NCBI GenBank assembly: GCA_947652115.1
Contig: OX393568.1
Location: 4,617,517 to 4,681,516 of the forward strand
DNA: 64,000 nt
Reading direction: 5' to 3'
Origin: Blastomussa wellsi
Lineage: Eukaryota; Cnidaria; Anthozoa; Scleractinia; Plerogyridae
Shown here: one piece after another, positions 62,101-64,000 of the stretch
How positions within the stretch are numbered: the first letter of the stretch is position 1
Layout: each line of letters opens with the position of its first letter
Position numbers and translations under genes: made by a program
Notes under the pieces: generated by a model
What the model saw: the letters and a program-made list of their open reading frames with translations, nothing else
Databases searched by the model: none
What the model was told of the DNA's origin: nothing

Positions 62101-63966
62101 GCAGATACCAGATGTCAGAAAAAGCAAATCTCACCTTGTTTATTGACAACAACCCTTCCATCTTTGTCAGCATTTGTGAGTGCTTCCAGAAAGCTTTCAA
62201 TAATTTGAAGAGGTGAACTACTGCTTTGATAAAATGTGTCTTCTTCTGTCCCTGGCATAATAAAAAGTAAGGCAAATAGATTTTGGTAAAAGTAGGGGTC
62301 AACATCACAAACAAAATTAAAGAGACGAATCACTCATCAAATGAGGGACACATTTACAAACTAATATTTGGATTCAATCTAACTGTCCAAAATGTCAAAT
62401 AAAACTGTATTCGCTACGCTACTGAGAACTGTAAAACATTTAGAATTACCCATGTTAACATAAAAGTATTGTTGTTGTTGTTTTACTAACCTGTACCCAC
62501 TTGTACAGATTGGTATTTGTCAATAAATCCATTAAGCTGAAAACAGAAAAATAATGAAAAAATGTTATTTCCTGTATATGACTTATAAATAAAGCCCAAT
62601 GCCAGGGAGCGCTTACTGCCAAAGTTTATCCCAGTTTCCGTAGCATTAAGCAGCAAGGAATATTTCTACTCCCCCTGGATGGAGGGAGGGTTACCCCCCC
62701 CCCCCCCCCAGCATTATTTCACCGGTACCCATTTATACACCTGGGTGGAGAGAGGCATTATGAGAGTAGTGTCCTGGCCAAGAACAGAATGCAGTGCCCT
62801 GACCAAGGCTCGAACCCAGACCGTCCAAACTGGAGTCCATCGCACTAACTATTAGGCCACTATGCCTCCCACATATATGACTTATAGGGACTGGAAATTA
62901 GAATAAGGCGTGTCATATAACATGTGCAGTGACTTGTGCATAGTTAAAAGCACATGGAACTCGACTGGTCAGTTGTTTGTAGTCATTGTGTTTAAGGATG
63001 ACTAAAGCTTGTTTTTGTCTCTGTATGACTGTACTGTACAGGTCAACGCATCGTCTAAAAATTAGACTTTTTAAAGTGCAGAATTGTTTGAATCCCTACT
63101 TCTGAATACTTTAAGCATTAGCAATATTCAAAAACGTCCCCGAAAGTAAAAACATGTTTTTGGTATTCTTTAAATTTTGTATCTTCAATTTAGTCTTTAT
63201 TTATTTCTTAAACTGAACTCAGTTAATCACAGTCTTACCTTTTTAGAGATCATGCTCTTTTCGCAGTATTTTTTAATCTATAAAGTAACCATAAACAGTA
63301 TTCAACCCATTGACTCCTGGAGATTTTTGAAAAAAACGTGTTTTTTAGACATTTTGAACAGTTTCTCCAAAATGCATTTGCAGAATGAAGGCATGCCAGG
63401 TTTTTCACTAGTATCGCATTTAACGATATTTTAGCTCGGGCATGCGCACAAATCAATTTTTGGCTTTTCCTTTCTCCTTTCCTCGTATCTTTTTTATGCT
63501 TTTGTTGGCCTTTTACTGGGCTCGCTTTCGGTTCAAGAATTGCTACGAAAGCATCATTGAGACGGGAAATACTCAACATGGAGTAGCCAAAAGTAAGTGA
63601 GGGAAATTTTCCTCCTAGTTTTTGGCAGAAAATTCTAAGCATTTTCCTGCATATTTCAAGCTCCATTGGCCCAATCAATATCATCTGGGTATCATTGGAA
63701 AGCTCTTTTCCTTCTGTAGAACTGGGATAAATGGGATTCCTATTTTGGTCAAAGCTGATGACGTCAGAAGCGGAACAAAGGTCAAGGTCTGTCACGGCTG
63801 GTTACAGCCGGTTTAGGAGTCAATGGGTTAAGCAAAAACAATTTAGTGCAAAACTCAGATTTAACATAATGCAAAGAAAAAGAAAAAGATCCCTTTACCT
63901 TAAAAAGGTTTACATTGTCCATCTGGGCAGAAAACAAAAAGTCATTGATTGTTTTAAGCTTTACAT
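55999..63966 (-). CDS. DDX11: DDX11/CHL1 DNA helicase, C-terminal 13 exons (partial)
   Basis: Thirteen minus-strand exons with continuous phase encode the C-terminal half of an XPD-family (SF2, iron-sulphur) helicase: 63899-63966, 63239-63277, 62491-62536, 62135-62251, 61257-61369, 60479-60551, 60280-60383, 59034-59183, 58341-58565, 57802-57908, 57038-57125, 56744-56804, 55999-56186. Motifs in order: VAGGTMQP (motif III region), [15 protein letters not shown] (IV), [17 protein letters not shown] (V) and [13 protein letters not shown] (VI). All are close to human DDX11 as I remember it, which separates it from RTEL1, FANCJ and XPD. DDX11 unwinds forked and G-quadruplex DNA and supports sister-chromatid cohesion. 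The ATPase motifs I-II and Fe-S cluster lie beyond the right edge. A 45-50-residue Asp- then Lys-rich insert precedes motif V. The 3' end is uncertain: read-through of exon 13 stops at 55999, while a donor at 56031 could join a short exon ending near 55897. Confidence 0.93.
56744..56804 (-). CDS. DDX11: DDX11 exon (motif VI start)
   Basis: It encodes [20 protein letters not shown]. The acceptor is TTCCTTTCAG and the donor ATAG|GTGAGA, phase 1. Confidence 0.92.
57038..57125 (-). CDS. DDX11: DDX11 exon
   Basis: It encodes [20 protein letters not shown] and MTYLDTTLG. The acceptor is CTACCTTAG and the donor GGG|GTAAGA. Confidence 0.93.
57183..57300. repeat. Near-perfect 45-bp inverted repeat (hairpin)
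   Basis: 'tcaaaacgagtctaagtgtg' to 'catatgaaaatgagttt' (57183-57227) is mirrored at 57255-57300 with one or two mismatches. The loop is about 27 bp. It lies in a DDX11 intron close upstream of the 57038-57125 exon on that strand. Confidence 0.8.
57802..57908 (-). CDS. DDX11: DDX11 exon (motif V)
   Basis: It encodes [17 protein letters not shown], then [18 protein letters not shown]. The donor is GAAG|GTACGT, phase 2. Confidence 0.93.
58020..58225. repeat. GTGAAGTGAAGTGGCGTGAC minisatellite
   Basis: About ten variable units of GTGAAGTG and GGCGTGAC in a DDX11 intron. The 5-base register leaves a spurious His/Ser/Thr-rich open frame on the minus strand. Confidence 0.85.
58341..58565 (-). CDS. 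DDX11: DDX11 exon with lineage-specific charged insert
   Basis: It starts [20 protein letters not shown], conserved with human DDX11, then departs into [12 protein letters not shown] and a Lys/Asn-rich [16 protein letters not shown]. The donor AAA|GTATTA is weak but keeps phase with the next exon. Reading on instead meets a stop at 58293. Confidence 0.85.
58620..58975. repeat. Degenerate repeats built on GAATACTC / CGTATTC
   Basis: At least eight occurrences of CGTATTC or GAATAC(TC/GAC/ACC), often followed by 'caggtgt' or 'tagg', over 350 bp in the DDX11 intron between 58565 and 59034. Units face both ways. The family is unknown to me. Confidence 0.6.
59034..59183 (-). CDS. DDX11: DDX11 exon (motif IV)
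   Basis: It encodes [31 protein letters not shown] and [10 protein letters not shown]. The acceptor is ATGTTTCAG and the donor AAG|GTATCG. Confidence 0.93.
59638..59647 (-). terminator. Pol III terminator of the SRP RNA gene
   Basis: A run of ten T on the minus strand directly follows the 3' CCTG of the SRP RNA. A second T10 run is separated from it by two C. Confidence 0.8.
59647..59944 (-). ncRNA. SRP RNA (7SL): SRP (7SL) RNA gene, nested in a DDX11 intron
   Basis: On the minus strand, about 298 nt begin GCCGGGCGTAGTGGCGCACG and continue CCTGTGATCCGGCTACTTGG, the Alu-domain helix and UGUNR turn bound by SRP9/14. The central segment GATCGGGTGTCCGCGCTAAG, then TTTGGCGTCAATATGGTG, is nearly identical to the corresponding human 7SL segment. 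Helix 8, the SRP54 site, has GGAAAC...AGCAGG.CAAAA, and AGTAGTGGGAT follows. The 3' end reads GTCGAACTCGACCCTG and then T10, a Pol III terminator. SRP RNA scaffolds the signal recognition particle that targets nascent secretory proteins to the ER. It lies between DDX11 exons 60280-60383 and 59034-59183 on the same strand. All landmark elements are intact, so I favour a functional gene over a retrocopy; no poly-A tail or target duplication is evident. Confidence 0.92.
60280..60383 (-). CDS. DDX11: DDX11 exon
   Basis: It encodes [17 protein letters not shown] and ends [13 protein letters not shown] at a strong donor TTG|GTAAGG. An alternative end at CCA|GTCCAG breaks the phase, so it is rejected. 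Confidence 0.9.
60479..60551 (-). CDS. DDX11: DDX11 exon
   Basis: It encodes [19 protein letters not shown] and VDFSC. The donor is TGTG|GTAACA, phase 1. Confidence 0.9.
61257..61369 (-). CDS. DDX11: DDX11 exon (motif III region)
   Basis: It encodes [19 protein letters not shown] and ends VAGGTMQP. The donor is CCT|GTATGA, weaker than its neighbours. Confidence 0.92.
62135..62251 (-). CDS. DDX11: DDX11 exon
   Basis: It encodes [18 protein letters not shown], then [20 protein letters not shown]. The donor is CAAG|GTGAGA. Confidence 0.9.
62491..62536 (-). CDS. DDX11: DDX11 exon
   Basis: It encodes [15 protein letters not shown]. The acceptor is TGTTTTCAG and the donor ACAG|GTTAGT, phase 1. 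Confidence 0.85.
62598..62872 (-). mobile_element. tRNA-derived SINE, full length (minus strand)
   Basis: On the minus strand it reads TGGGAGGCATAGTGGCCTAA (A box in the last bases), then B box GGGTTCGAGCC (minus of 62812-62822). The body follows (TAATGCCTCTCTCCACCCAG, GTGTATAAATGGGTACCGGT), then a G17 run and a tail with TGCTACGGAAACTGGGATAA. It is the best-preserved of the five copies and lies in a DDX11 intron. Confidence 0.85.
63239..63277 (-). CDS. DDX11: DDX11 micro-exon
   Basis: Thirteen codons, [13 protein letters not shown]. The donor is AAG|GTAAGA. Confidence 0.88.
63306..63827. mobile_element. TTAA-type MITE, 'CCCATTGACTCC' family, copy 2
   Basis: The left end is CCCATTGACTCCTGGAG after TCAA (a decayed TTAA); the right end is GGAGTCAATGGG followed by TTAA. 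Interior phrases match the copy at 36907-37468. It fills 522 of the 621 bp of the DDX11 intron between exons 63899-63966 and 63239-63277, and produces a spurious 181-codon open frame. Confidence 0.75.
63899..63966 (-). CDS. DDX11: DDX11 exon (first in window)
   Basis: It encodes [19 protein letters not shown] and LFK. The acceptor is TTTGCAG|AT and the donor AAG|GTAAAG. It enters in phase 1, so the gene continues beyond the window. Confidence 0.88.
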
Positions 63967-64000
63967 CTGCAAATTACAAGAAAAGAATGATATACCTCTG

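Noticed and set aside
63250..63795. 181-codon open frame on the minus strand in DDX11
   Set aside because: It overlaps a TTAA-type MITE and the wrong frame of a DDX11 micro-exon, and shows no family motif.

Overview
The window is animal nuclear DNA, most likely from a coral or sea anemone (hexacorallian cnidarian). It is AT-rich, has large introns with GT-AG boundaries and is crowded with short inverted-repeat transposons. It carries tRNA-derived SINEs, a tyrosine-recombinase (DIRS-order) retrotransposon and hammerhead-ribozyme motifs of retroelement type. The encoded proteins are animal families (STOX, class A GPCR, RAB33, RAB30, DDIAS, DDX11). The cnidarian assignment is an inference from repeat style and gene content.

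Layout. 1-19.1 kb: no gene I can support; inverted-repeat elements (hAT-like at 5.4 kb, TA-flanked at 3.6 kb, Harbinger-like at 13.7 kb), a LINE 3' fragment at 6.1 kb and a degraded hammerhead-like repeat at 16.7 kb. 19.1-25.2 kb (+): a two-exon storkhead-box (STOX) gene. 27.9-29.0 kb (+): an intronless class A GPCR. 31.5-40.3 kb (+): a RAB33-type GTPase with two coding exons, whose 8 kb intron holds a complete 4.4 kb split-direct-repeat DIRS-order element plus five inverted-repeat elements. 42.8-45.2 kb (+): a RAB30-type GTPase with the same intron position. 46.9-53.2 kb (+): a four-exon DDIAS (noxin) gene whose 3' end has been tandemly triplicated. 53.9-54.3 kb: a palindromic minisatellite. 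56.0-64.0 kb (-): thirteen exons of the C-terminal half of the DDX11/CHL1 DNA helicase, running off the right edge. An SRP (7SL) RNA gene is nested in one of its introns, and a hammerhead ribozyme motif lies just past its stop codon, both on the DDX11 strand.

DDIAS and DDX11, both genome-maintenance proteins, are convergent neighbours. The RAB30-DDIAS adjacency matches what I recall of human chromosome 11q14, so this may be a very old gene pair. Exon boundaries were assigned by hand from splice signals and homology remembered from the human proteins. Reading phase is continuous across every junction given for STOX, RAB33, RAB30, DDIAS and DDX11.
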